This document shows positions 18,355-26,604 of a stretch of 64,000 nt of DNA, piece after piece. The number at the start of each line of letters is the position of its first letter. The first letter of the stretch is position 1. The notes beneath the pieces were generated by a model that was not told where the DNA came from, made no database searches, and saw only the letters and a program-made list of their open reading frames with translations. Origin of the DNA: Nocardia aurantia (GTDB lineage: Bacteria > Actinomycetota > Actinomycetes > Mycobacteriales > Mycobacteriaceae). The position numbers were made by a program, and so were the translations under genes. The stretch lies in the NCBI RefSeq assembly GCF_009604425.1, contig NZ_WEGI01000001.1, positions 773,038-837,037 on the forward strand, read 5' to 3'.

Positions 18355-18939
18355 ATGACCGAATCCGCGGCGCCCGGGCCGGCGCTCGTGGTCGGCCTGG
18401 GTAATCCCGGGTCCGAGTACGAGCGCACCCGGCACAATGTCGGTTTCATGGTCGCCGACGTGCTCGCCGGGCGCGTCGGCGGTCGTTTCACCGTGCACAA
18501 GAAGTCGGGCGCCGACCTGGTCGAGGCCCGGCTGGACGGGCGCAAAGTGCTGCTGGCCAAGCCGCGCTCGTTCATGAACGTGTCCGGGCGCCCGGTGGCG
18601 GCGCTGGCCAAATTCTTCTCGGTGCCACCGACCGAGGTGATCGTGGTGCACGACGAGCTGGATCTGCCGTTCGGCACCATCCGGCTCAAGCGCGGTGGCG
18701 GCGAGGGCGGGCACAACGGATTGCGGTCCGTGTCCAGCGCGCTCACCACCAAGGACTATCTGCGAGTGCGATTCGGCATCGGCCGCCCGCCCGGCCGGCA
18801 GGATCCGGCCGATTTCGTCCTGAAGCCGTTCGCCACCGTCGAACGCAAGGATCTGCCGGTCTTCGTCGAGGAGGCCGCCGACGCCGTCGAACTGCTCCTG
18901 CGTGCCGGGCTCGAACCCGCGCAGAACCAATTGCACTGA
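18355..18939 (+). CDS. pth: Peptidyl-tRNA hydrolase
   Basis: 194 residues. Recycles peptidyl-tRNA released from stalled ribosomes. Motifs: '[20 protein letters not shown]' with the catalytic His (residue ~27), '[13 protein letters not shown]' near 64, '[11 protein letters not shown]' with the catalytic-site Asp near 101, and '[13 protein letters not shown]' near 117. Full length. Co-transcribed with rplY (21-bp gap). Its stop is 3 bp from the convergent flavin-type gene. Confidence 0.97.
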   Translation: MTESAAPGPALVVGLGNPGSEYERTRHNVGFMVADVLAGRVGGRFTVHKKSGADLVEARLDGRKVLLAKPRSFMNVSGRPVAALAKFFSVPPTEVIVVHDELDLPFGTIRLKRGGGEGGHNGLRSVSSALTTKDYLRVRFGIGRPPGRQDPADFVLKPFATVERKDLPVFVEEAADAVELLLRAGLEPAQNQLH

Positions 18940-18942
18940 GCG

Positions 18943-19470
18943 TCAGCGCGAAAACGTGAACCGGGTCTGGGTGTAGGGATTCTTCCCGAACGCCAGCACC
19001 TTTCGCGGTGCGACGGCGAACACCAGTCCGGTCCGGTTCCCGCCGTCGCGGAAGGCATCGTCACCCACCTCGAAATCCCAGTCCAGCTCCGATTTCCACA
19101 GCCGGGCCAGCTGCGTGAGGGTGTCCCGGTCGGTGATTCGCACGGCCTCGCCCTCCACCACCACATCCAGTCCCGCCCGCAGCGTGTTGGTGCCGGTGGT
19201 CAGCACGCAGCGCGGATCCGCCGCCAGATTGCGCGCCTTCTGCTCCTGGTCGCCGGTGCAGATGTGCAGCCGGTCGCGATGCCAGATCGCCGGGATGGGC
19301 GTCACGTGCGGCCGGCCGTCGGCGCGCACGGTGGACAACCAGAACATCTCCGATCCGGCCAGGACGTCCCGCACCGCCGACCACGGCGGTGGCGCCGAAT
19401 CGGGTTCGCTGAAACGGGCGTCGAAACTCGCGATCGGTTCCGCTGCGAGCGCTGATTCACCTGCGGGCAT
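18943..19470 (-). CDS. Split-barrel pyridoxamine 5'-phosphate oxidase family protein (FMN/F420-type)
   Basis: 175 residues, split β-barrel of the PNPOx-like superfamily: 'AGSEMFWLSTVRADGRPHVTPIPAIW' (~40-65), 'LHICTGDQEQKARNLAADPRCVLTTG' (~73-98), 'VVVEGEAVRI' and 'GLVFAVAPRKVLAFG'. 'PTRF' and 'TRFTFSR' at the C-terminus fit members that bind F420 or FMN. These proteins are soluble and reduce diverse substrates; the substrate here is not predictable. True PdxH is unlikely because its PLP-binding C-terminus is missing. ATG at 19470. It converges on pth. Confidence 0.75.
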   Translation of the reverse strand: MPAGESALAAEPIASFDARFSEPDSAPPPWSAVRDVLAGSEMFWLSTVRADGRPHVTPIPAIWHRDRLHICTGDQEQKARNLAADPRCVLTTGTNTLRAGLDVVVEGEAVRITDRDTLTQLARLWKSELDWDFEVGDDAFRDGGNRTGLVFAVAPRKVLAFGKNPYTQTRFTFSR

Positions 19471-19550
19471 GGATGCCGCCTTCCTGTCCGGGACGGGCCG
19501 TCGCTGATAGGACGATGCCGAGGGCGCCGACTCATCGGTGCGGAAGAAAA

Positions 19551-20747
19551 TCAGCGGCCCGCCGCTACCGCCGCGACTTCGTCCGTGAAGCGGTCCAGGT
19601 CTTCGAAGGTCACGAAGCAGTGCGGCGAGGCACGGATCACCGAATCGAGTCCGCGGGCCGACATGTCGAGCAGGGTCGAGCCGCGGTGGCTGACGGTGAC
19701 AGTGATGTTCCGTTCGAGCAACCGGTCGCGGACGTCCACGGGCGCTATGCCGTCGACGGTGAAAGAGACTATGCCGGAACGTGTCTCACCCAGGTCGCGT
19801 ACAGTCACGCCGCGAATCCCCGGGAGGGCGACGCGCAGGTGCGCGGCGCGGTCGGCGATCGCGGAGTAGACCAGGTCGGGGCCCAGATCCAGCAGGTAAC
19901 GGACCGCGGCGCCGAAACCCAGCCGAGCCGCCACATCGTGCTCCCAGAATTCGAACCGGCTCGCGTCGGGAGCGAGCAGATATTCGTCCGGCTCGACCCA
20001 CTGCGCGCTGTGCAGGTCCAGGCGTCCGGGCTCCATGGTCGCGGCCAGATCGGGCCGGACATAGAGGAATCCGGTGCCGCGCGGTCCGCGCAGCCATTTC
20101 CGGCCGGTGGCCGACAGTGCGTCGACCTCGAGCGCGGCGACATCGATCGGGAGCTGACCGGTCGACTGGCAGGCGTCCAGGAGCACCAGCGCGCCCACGC
20201 CGTGCGCGAGCCGGGACACCTCGGTGACCGGATTGATCAGCCCGCCGTTGGTCGGAACATGGACCAGCGACACCAGTTTCACGCGTTCGTCCAGCATGCC
20301 GGCGAGCGCCTCGACGTCGAGGCGGCCGTCGGCGGCCGCCGGGATCGCCTCCACCACCGCGCCGGTCGCGCGGGCGCGCTGCAGGGCGGCGATGGCGTTG
20401 CTGGCATAGTCCGACTGCGACAACAGGATTCGATCACCCGCCGCGAGCGGCACCGAATAGAAGAAGTCGGACCAGGCCCGGGAAGCGCTGTCGCTCAGCG
20501 CGATACTCGCCGGTTCGGCGTTGATCAGCGTCGCGACGGCGGTTTTCACCGCTGCCAGATCGTCGAGTCGTTCGCTCGCCGCGCGATAGCCGCCGATCTC
20601 GGCCTCCCGCCGCAGATGCTCGATCGCGGTGTCGAGCACGACCTGCGGTGGTAGCGACGAACCGGCGCTGTCGAGGAACACCGGCGTGGGCCGGGAGGCG
20701 TCGGCGTAGGCGGGGATGTCGGCGCGCAGCCGCTGCGGATCGAGCAC
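19551..20747 (-). CDS. Class V aminotransferase-fold PLP enzyme, EgtE-like candidate
   Basis: 398 residues from the GTG at 20747. Class V fold with 'LDSAGSSLPP' near 25, 'EAEIGGYRAA' near 50, 'LVLLDACQSTGQLPID' with the PLP-pyridine Asp191, and PLP Lys217 in 'SATGRKWLRGPRGTGFLYVRP'. The patterns EAE-V/I-GGY and RKW-GPRG-G-L-VRP resemble EgtE, the hercynylcysteine sulfoxide lyase of mycobacteria, and egtABCD lie 2 kb away without an egtE of their own. Other cysteine-lyase or epimerase relatives remain possible. It lies 44 bp behind a TetR gene on the same strand, so it is probably under that regulator. The frame stays open through the TetR gene by chance; that is not a fusion. Confidence 0.75.
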   Translation of the reverse strand: MLDPQRLRADIPAYADASRPTPVFLDSAGSSLPPQVVLDTAIEHLRREAEIGGYRAASERLDDLAAVKTAVATLINAEPASIALSDSASRAWSDFFYSVPLAAGDRILLSQSDYASNAIAALQRARATGAVVEAIPAAADGRLDVEALAGMLDERVKLVSLVHVPTNGGLINPVTEVSRLAHGVGALVLLDACQSTGQLPIDVAALEVDALSATGRKWLRGPRGTGFLYVRPDLAATMEPGRLDLHSAQWVEPDEYLLAPDASRFEFWEHDVAARLGFGAAVRYLLDLGPDLVYSAIADRAAHLRVALPGIRGVTVRDLGETRSGIVSFTVDGIAPVDVRDRLLERNITVTVSHRGSTLLDMSARGLDSVIRASPHCFVTFEDLDRFTDEVAAVAAGR

Positions 20748-20791
20748 CTCATCGACAATAGGAGACCGCGGAGCACCCGTGCGGTCGCGGA

Positions 20792-21346
20792 TCAGGTGTC
20801 GCAGCTCTCGAGCACGGCGCGGATCAGGCGGGCCGAGCGCGCGGCCATCTCCTCCGGCGAGCAGGGACGATCCCGGTCCAGCCACCACACGACCGACTGC
20901 ACGAACATCCCGGCCAGCACGGTCGGCACCAGCTCGTCGGCGGTGTGGCCGGGGAAGTGCCCGGTGGTCATGTCGGCCAGCGCGGACCGCATGCGGTCGG
21001 CGAACCACGGACTTCCCTTGCGGCCCAGCAGCGCTCGATACAACCGGTGGTAGGTGTCGACGTGCCGGAAGAAGCCGGCCCAGCGTTCGCCGGGAGTCCG
21101 GTCGTTGGTGTGCTCGCCGATCATCTCGGCCATCGCCTCGTCGAAGATCTGCTCGACCAGCGCGTATTTGTCCCGGTAGTTGCGGTAGAAGGCGGCGCGG
21201 CTGACCATCGCGCGGGTCGTCAGGTCGCCGACGGTGACGCGTTCGAAGCCGCGTTCCTCGATCAGGTCCACCAGGGCCTCGCGCAGCAGGGCGCGGGTGC
21301 GGCGGACCCGGACGTTCGGCATCGGAACCGGTTGTGAGCGAGACAT
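20792..21346 (-). CDS. TetR family transcriptional regulator
   Basis: 184 residues. N-terminal helix-turn-helix 'RRTRALLREALVDLIEERGFERVTVGDLTTRAMVSRAAFYRNYRDKYALVEQIF' (~14-67) is textbook TetR. The C-terminal half is a divergent ligand domain with 'WAGFFRHVDTYHRLYRALLG' and 'VVWWLDRDRPCSPEEMAA'. It is divergent from the quinone reductase gene, and a perfect palindrome lies between them, so it most likely represses itself, the PLP enzyme behind it and the reductase, released by an unknown ligand, perhaps an electrophile or quinone. Confidence 0.9.
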   Translation of the reverse strand: MSRSQPVPMPNVRVRRTRALLREALVDLIEERGFERVTVGDLTTRAMVSRAAFYRNYRDKYALVEQIFDEAMAEMIGEHTNDRTPGERWAGFFRHVDTYHRLYRALLGRKGSPWFADRMRSALADMTTGHFPGHTADELVPTVLAGMFVQSVVWWLDRDRPCSPEEMAARSARLIRAVLESCDT

Positions 21347-21437
21347 TTTCGCCTCCTCGTCTCGTTCGGGACAGTCGGGCCGATCCGGCCCTTGTCCGGC
21401 CCGTGGTCACCGATCGACACTGAACGGGCCGTTCTCG

Positions 21438-21456
21438 ATGAGACAAGTTGTCTCAT
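21438..21456. promoter_or_regulatory. Perfect 19-bp palindrome, TetR operator candidate
   Basis: atgagacaa-g-ttgtctcat: perfect 9-bp arms around one base, located 91 bp upstream of the TetR start and 39 bp upstream of the divergent oxidoreductase start. Size and symmetry match TetR-family operators, and its position would control both directions. Confidence 0.75.
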
Positions 21457-21495
21457 TCCATGCAGTCTGTCAAATTTCGAGGGAGGAGTGTGCCG

Positions 21496-22467
21496 ATGCG
21501 TGCTGTGCTGGTATGGCGGTTCGGCGGCCCGGAGGTGCTGACGGTGGCCGAGGTCCCCGATCCGGCACCCGGCCCGGGTCAGGTGCTGGTGGCGGTGCGG
21601 CTGGCCGGGGTCGGCTTCGGGGACACCATCGTGCGGTCCGGCCGGTACCCGTTCCCGTTGCCGTGGATTCCGGGGGTCGAGGTGGCCGGGCGGGTGGCGG
21701 CGGTGGGTGCCGGCGTCGGCGCGGAACTGCTGGGCCGCATCGTGGTCGCGACGACGGCCGGGCAGTCCGGCGGGTACGCCGAGCTGGCCGTGGCGCCCGC
21801 CGCCTACACCTTCCCGGTGCCGGACGGGCTGGATCTCGCGGTGGCGCTCACCGTGTTCCAGGCCGGCGCGGTGGCCCGCGGGTTGCTGAGCACGATGCGC
21901 CTCGACCGGTCCGACACCGTGCTGATCACGGCGGCGGCGGGGCGGATCGGGTCGCTGCTGGTGCAGTCGGCGAAGGCCGTGGGGGCGACCGTTCTCGCCG
22001 CGGCGAGCGGCGGAAAGCTCACGGCGGCAACCGGGTTCGGGGCCGACGCGGTGGTCGACTACACCGCCGGTGGCTGGACCGATCGAGCCCGGGAGCTCAC
22101 CGGCGGTCGCGGGGTGGACCTGCTCCTCGACGGCGTCGGCGGGGAGGTGGCGGAGGCCGCGTTCACGCTCGTGGCCGACTGCGGGCGGATCGGGCTGTAC
22201 GGGTTCGCGTCCGGACGATGGCCTGTGGTGGATCTGGCGACGCTGCGACTGGGACAGCGCGGTCTCACCCTGACGGGCCCACTGGGCGTGGTGTTCCGCA
22301 CATCGGAGGCCCGGCAACGCGCCGACGCCGAGCAGGCGCTCGCCGCGGCCGCCCGCTCCGGTCTGGTTCCCCGCATCCACGCGACGCTGCCGCTGACCAG
22401 GGCGGCCGAGGCCCATCGGGCGTTGGGGGACCGCCGGACCGTCGGCGCGATCGTGCTCTCCACGTGA
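21496..22467 (+). CDS. Zinc-less quinone reductase-like medium-chain dehydrogenase/reductase
   Basis: 323 residues from the ATG at 21496 with the strong site gggaggag. GroES-like N-domain 'MRAVLVWRFGGPEVLTVAEVPDPAPGPGQVLV' and a Rossmann domain with 'VLITAAAGRIGSLLVQSAKAVGATVLA' (~140-166), where AAAGxIG replaces the usual AAAGGVG. Zinc ligands of alcohol dehydrogenases are absent, so it is of the NADPH:quinone oxidoreductase type acting on quinones or enones in the cytosol. It is divergent from the TetR gene and shares its operator, so it is probably induced by the same ligand. Confidence 0.85.
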   Translation: MRAVLVWRFGGPEVLTVAEVPDPAPGPGQVLVAVRLAGVGFGDTIVRSGRYPFPLPWIPGVEVAGRVAAVGAGVGAELLGRIVVATTAGQSGGYAELAVAPAAYTFPVPDGLDLAVALTVFQAGAVARGLLSTMRLDRSDTVLITAAAGRIGSLLVQSAKAVGATVLAAASGGKLTAATGFGADAVVDYTAGGWTDRARELTGGRGVDLLLDGVGGEVAEAAFTLVADCGRIGLYGFASGRWPVVDLATLRLGQRGLTLTGPLGVVFRTSEARQRADAEQALAAAARSGLVPRIHATLPLTRAAEAHRALGDRRTVGAIVLST

Positions 22468-22693
22468 CCGGTGTGTGACCGGACAGTAATAGCGACGACA
22501 CGTCAAGGTCACGGATCGGACAGATTTTTTGTCAGAGGGCGCGGTTAGCCTGGTTGGACACGTATGACGGAGAGTCCGGATGGAAGAAGCTCGCCTTCCG
22601 GTCCGTTACACGCGACACAGCTCGATACGCAGCGCAGCACCAGGAAGACGGGCTGTTGCCGCCGGTTCGGCGGCCACAGAGCGGAGGTTGGCG

Positions 22694-23968
22694 ATGGCAG
22701 TGACAGCGGTACAGCAGGCGGCCGAGACCGGTACGGATATCTCCTCTCGCGCCGCGGCCGAGGCGTATGTGGGCGGAGTGTGCTTCAAACAGGGCCCACC
22801 GACACTGGTCGGCGCCGAACTCGAGTGGCTCACCGCCGTCGGTGATCCGTCGGCGCCGAGGCCGCAGCCCGCGCTGCTGGCCACCGCCCTGGGGCAGTAC
22901 GCCCCCACCTCCATCGCTCCGCAATCACCCGCTCTTCCACTGCCCGGGGGCAGTCGCGTCACCGTCGAGCCAGGCGGACAGGTCGAACTGTCCAGCGCTC
23001 CGTACGCCGATCCGGTCGAACTCTGCGACCGGCTCCACACCGACACCCGGATGCTGCGAGACCTTCTCGAACCCCATTCCGTCCGCATGTACGCCGTCGC
23101 CGCCGACGCGGTGCGCAAGCCGCAGCGGGTGCTGCGGTTGCCGCGCTACGCCGCCATGGAGAACACCTTCGGCCGGCTGGGACCGTTCGGCGCGCTCATG
23201 ATGTGCAATACCGCGGCCGCGCAGGTCAGTGTCGACGCCGGCACCGACCCGGCCGAGATCGCCGCCCGCTGGAACGCGCTGTACGCGATCGGCCCGGCGC
23301 TGGTGGCCGCCTTCGCCTGCTCCCCGTCCCTCAGCGGCGCACCGGAGGGCCCCTGGGCCTCGCAGCGAATGCGCGCCTGGCTGCGGCTCGACAACGCGCG
23401 AGTGCGGGCGCCGGGCTCGCACTGGGCCGAACCGGCCGCCGAATACGCCCGCTGGGCCCTCGACGTGCCGCTGTTGTGCGTGCGCGGCGCCGAGAGCCCC
23501 GAGTGTGATTGGGCGGCACCGCCCGGCGCCACCTTCGCCGATTGGCTGTGCGGCGCGCTGGACGACGAGATCGGCCGCCGCCCCCGCCGCGAGGACCTCG
23601 ATTATCACCTCACCACGTTGTTCCCCCTGGTCCGCGCCTCCGGTCATCTGGAGGTGCGCTACCTCGATGCCCAGCCGGGCGACGGCTGGACCGTCCCGGT
23701 GCACGCGATCACCGCGCTGCTGACCGATCCCGCGACGGTGGCCGAGGCCGGCCTCGTCGCCGCGGCGACCGTCGACCGCTGGGTCGAGTCGGCCCGGGTG
23801 GGGCTGGCCGATCCGGAGATCCGCTCGGCCGCGGTCGAACTGCTGACTCTGGCCGCCGACACCGCCACCGCACCCACCGCCCGCGCCGAATTGCATGCCG
23901 CCGCGCGCCGCTGCTCCCACCGCCGCACTCCGACCGGCGACCGGGTGCCGTCGGGAAGCTGGGCATGA
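22694..23968 (+). CDS. egtA: Ergothioneine biosynthesis glutamate--cysteine ligase EgtA
   Basis: 424 residues from the ATG at 22694 (site gcggagg). GCS2-type glutamate-cysteine ligase: 'GAELEWLTAV' near 40, 'VTVEPGGQVELSSAPYAD' near 93 with the Glu/Gln metal-binding residues, 'ALMMCNTAAAQVSVDAG' near 170, 'LEVRYLDAQPGDGW' near 320. It makes gamma-glutamylcysteine, the sulfur donor used by EgtB. First gene of an egtA-B-C-D cluster all on the plus strand. A 226-bp gap upstream probably holds the cluster promoter, although no clear -35/-10 pair was found. Confidence 0.93.
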   Translation: MAVTAVQQAAETGTDISSRAAAEAYVGGVCFKQGPPTLVGAELEWLTAVGDPSAPRPQPALLATALGQYAPTSIAPQSPALPLPGGSRVTVEPGGQVELSSAPYADPVELCDRLHTDTRMLRDLLEPHSVRMYAVAADAVRKPQRVLRLPRYAAMENTFGRLGPFGALMMCNTAAAQVSVDAGTDPAEIAARWNALYAIGPALVAAFACSPSLSGAPEGPWASQRMRAWLRLDNARVRAPGSHWAEPAAEYARWALDVPLLCVRGAESPECDWAAPPGATFADWLCGALDDEIGRRPRREDLDYHLTTLFPLVRASGHLEVRYLDAQPGDGWTVPVHAITALLTDPATVAEAGLVAAATVDRWVESARVGLADPEIRSAAVELLTLAADTATAPTARAELHAAARRCSHRRTPTGDRVPSGSWA

Positions 23969-24086
23969 GCGCTGCCGGACCGGCGGCGAGGCAGTGTCAC
24001 CACACCGGTCCTGTCTTCGTGCGCGCACCGCGCGGCGTGAATGCCGCGCCCGCCGGCTCAATTCATCACGGATACGGAGTTCTTTC

Positions 24087-25427
24087 ATGACTGTTCGATT
24101 CACGGGGAGCGACCGGGCCGAGACCGAGCGGTTGCGCGGCGAGATCGCCGAGGTGCTGACCCGCGCGCGGGCCCGCACCGCGGGCCTGACCGACTGCCTC
24201 GACGAGGCGGATCTCGTCGCGCAGCATTCGCGGCTGATGAGCCCGCTGGTATGGGACCTGGCCCATATCGGCAATCAGGAAGAGCTGTGGCTGGTGCGGG
24301 ATGTGGGCTCCCGGCAACCGGTGCGCGGCGATATCGACCACCTGTACGACGCTTTCCGGCACCCGCGTGCCGATCGGCCCGCACTGCCGCTGCTGGACCC
24401 CGCCGAGGCCCGCGGTTATGTCGCGAGCGTCCGCGACAAGGTGTGGGATGTGCTGTCGGACAGCCCGTTACAGGGTTCCCCGCTCGTCACCGACGGGTTC
24501 GCCTTCGGGATGATCGCGCAGCACGAGCAACAACACGACGAGACCATGCTCGCGACGCATCAGCTGCGGACCGGGGACGCGGTGCTGACCGCGCCACCGG
24601 CACCGTCGGCGGCGGTGCCGATCTCGGGTGAGGTCGTCGTTCCCGCAGGCGAATTCGAGATGGGCACCTCGACCGATCCCTGGGCATTGGACAACGAGCG
24701 CCCGGCGCATCCGGTGCCGGTGTCCGCCTTCGCGATCGACGTCGCGCCCGTCACCAATGCGCAGTACCAGGAATTCATCGCCGACGGCGGCTACCGGCGC
24801 CGGGAGCTGTGGTCCGAGCGCGGCTGGGCGCACCGCACCGAGTCCGGGCTGGAGGCGCCGGAGTTCTGGCAGCTCGACAGCGACAACCGTTGGTGGCGAA
24901 GGGTTTTCGGCACGATGACGCCGGTCCGGCCGAATCAGCCGGTGGTGCACGTGTGCTGGTTCGAGGCCGAGGCCTACGCCACCTGGGCGGGTAAGCGGCT
25001 GCCCACCGAGGCCGAATGGGAGAAGGCCGCCCGCTTCGATCCCGCCACCGGCCGCTCGCGCCGCTACCCGTGGGGCGACGAGGCCCCCGACGAGTCCCGC
25101 GCGAATCTCGGTCAGCGCCACCTGGAGCCGGCCGATGTCGGCGCTTATCCGGCCGGCGCGTCCGCGCTCGGGGTGCATCAGCTGATCGGCGACGTCTGGG
25201 AGTGGACATCCTCCGGCTTCCACGACTATCCGGGCTTCGCGGCCTTCCCGTACCGTGAGTACTCCGAGGTCTTCTTCGGCGGCGACTACCGGATCCTGCG
25301 CGGCGGCTCGTTCGGCGCGGACCCGGTCGCCGTCCGCAGCACCTTCCGCAACTGGGACCATCCCATCCGTCGCCAGATCTTCGCCGGGTTCCGTCTGGCT
25401 CGCGACCTGCGAGCGGACGAACGCTGA
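24087..25427 (+). CDS. egtB: Hercynine oxygenase / hercynylcysteine S-oxide synthase EgtB
   Basis: 446 residues. Iron enzyme joining gamma-glutamylcysteine to hercynine. DinB-like N-domain with the three-His iron site: His60 in 'VWDLAHIGNQEE' and His146/His150 in 'AQHEQQHDET'. The C-terminal FGE-sulfatase domain has 'VPAGEFEMGTSTDPWALDNERPAHPV', 'PVVHVCWFEAEAYATWAGKRLPTEAEWEKAAR' and 'RGGSFGADPVAVRSTFRNW'. Start ATG at 24087, 118 bp after egtA, with cggag upstream. It overlaps egtC by one base (TGATG), so translation is coupled. Confidence 0.96.
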   Translation: MTVRFTGSDRAETERLRGEIAEVLTRARARTAGLTDCLDEADLVAQHSRLMSPLVWDLAHIGNQEELWLVRDVGSRQPVRGDIDHLYDAFRHPRADRPALPLLDPAEARGYVASVRDKVWDVLSDSPLQGSPLVTDGFAFGMIAQHEQQHDETMLATHQLRTGDAVLTAPPAPSAAVPISGEVVVPAGEFEMGTSTDPWALDNERPAHPVPVSAFAIDVAPVTNAQYQEFIADGGYRRRELWSERGWAHRTESGLEAPEFWQLDSDNRWWRRVFGTMTPVRPNQPVVHVCWFEAEAYATWAGKRLPTEAEWEKAARFDPATGRSRRYPWGDEAPDESRANLGQRHLEPADVGAYPAGASALGVHQLIGDVWEWTSSGFHDYPGFAAFPYREYSEVFFGGDYRILRGGSFGADPVAVRSTFRNWDHPIRRQIFAGFRLARDLRADER

Positions 25428-26551
25428 TGTGCCGGCACCTCGGCTACCTCGGACCCCCGGCCGCGGTCGGCTCCCAGCTCACCCGCGGCCCGCACTCGCT
25501 CTACACCCAATCCTGGCAGCCCCGGGACATGCGCGGCGGCGGCACCGTCAACGCCGACGGTTTCGGCGTGGCGTGGTGGGTATCGCCCAGCGCTCCGGCC
25601 CAGGCTTCGGCCACCGAGGGTTCCCCCGCGGGCGAGCGGGTGGCGAGCCGCTACCGCAACGCCGCGCCGATCTGGGCCGATCCCGCCGTGGACGAGGTAC
25701 TGCCGCAACTGCATTCGACGGCGGTGCTGGCCGCGGTGCGATCGGCGACGGTCGGCATGCCGGTCGAGCGGGCCGCCTGCGCACCCTTCACCAGTGGTCG
25801 CTGGGCATTCAGCCACAACGGGAGAGTCGCGGACTGGCAGCGGGTGCTCACCGAGGTGGCCGCCGAATTCGGTTCGCCCGCATTGCTCGAAGCCGAGGCC
25901 CGCACGGATTCCGCCGCGCTGTGGGTGATCCTGCGAGCGCTGCTCGAAACCGGCTCTGCGGCAGTCGAATCGGCGACATCGGCTGCCGTGGGCGCGGCGC
26001 CCGAAGTACGGTACGCCGCCGCCGATTCGTCCACCGGACCTCGGGAGGGAACCGGCCGTGAGCCGGGCGGATCGCACCGCGGCGCGTCGGGAGTGACCGT
26101 GTCCGGGGACACCACCACCTCGTGGAGTTGGTCGGTTTCGCACAGCGTGCACAGCGTGACCACCCGGCATTCGGCCGCGGCCGGCGAGCCGGCCGCGGCC
26201 GGGCCTGCCGCCCCGGGCCACGAAACAGACACTCGCCCGGACGATCTCGCGGCGGGTTCCGCTGTCATCGCGGGCACCGATCCGGCGGAGGCGCTGCGCC
26301 AGGTGGTGCTCGCCGTGCTGGCCCGGGAGCCGGCGGCCCGGCTCAATCTGCTGCTCGGGGACGGCGAGACGCTGTGGGCCACCACTCGGCACCACTCGTT
26401 GTCGGTGCTGGTCACCGACGAGTTCGCGGTGGTGTCCTCCGAACCGTACGACGACGATCCGCGGTGGCGGGCGGTGGCGGATCGGCAGTTGGTCACGCTG
26501 CGGCCCGGCCTGCTGTCCGTCGTCCCGCTGGATCCGGATTCCCCCGGATGA
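25427..26551 (+). CDS. egtC: Ergothioneine biosynthesis amidohydrolase EgtC with a ~105-residue insertion
   Basis: 374 residues. Class II glutamine-amidotransferase fold that removes glutamate from gamma-glutamyl-hercynylcysteine sulfoxide. The nucleophile Cys2 follows the initiator Met ('MCRHLGYLGPP'). Further motifs are 'GTVNADGFGVAW' near 39, 'RSATVGMPVERAACAPF' near 105 and 'WAFSHNGRV' near 126. Mycobacterial EgtC is ~230 residues. The excess here is a low-complexity segment at ~176-284 ('SWSWSVSHSVHSVTTRHSA' and Ala/Gly/Pro repeats) between two conserved parts ('ALLETG' and 'DPAEALRQVVLAVLAREPAARLNLLL'). The active-site half is intact, so activity is likely retained. It overlaps egtB at its start. 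Confidence 0.93.
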   Translation: MCRHLGYLGPPAAVGSQLTRGPHSLYTQSWQPRDMRGGGTVNADGFGVAWWVSPSAPAQASATEGSPAGERVASRYRNAAPIWADPAVDEVLPQLHSTAVLAAVRSATVGMPVERAACAPFTSGRWAFSHNGRVADWQRVLTEVAAEFGSPALLEAEARTDSAALWVILRALLETGSAAVESATSAAVGAAPEVRYAAADSSTGPREGTGREPGGSHRGASGVTVSGDTTTSWSWSVSHSVHSVTTRHSAAAGEPAAAGPAAPGHETDTRPDDLAAGSAVIAGTDPAEALRQVVLAVLAREPAARLNLLLGDGETLWATTRHHSLSVLVTDEFAVVSSEPYDDDPRWRAVADRQLVTLRPGLLSVVPLDPDSPG

Positions 26552-26604
26552 CCGGACTTCGCGAACACTTCAGTCCCGACCCCGAACGAAAGGCGTGTCG
26601 ACCG

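Noticed and set aside
19551..21446. Single 631-codon open frame across the PLP enzyme and the tetR gene
   Set aside because: Only the C-terminal part encodes PLP-enzyme sequence; the rest is the complement-frame shadow of TetR, whose own frame is clearly coding. Not a fusion.
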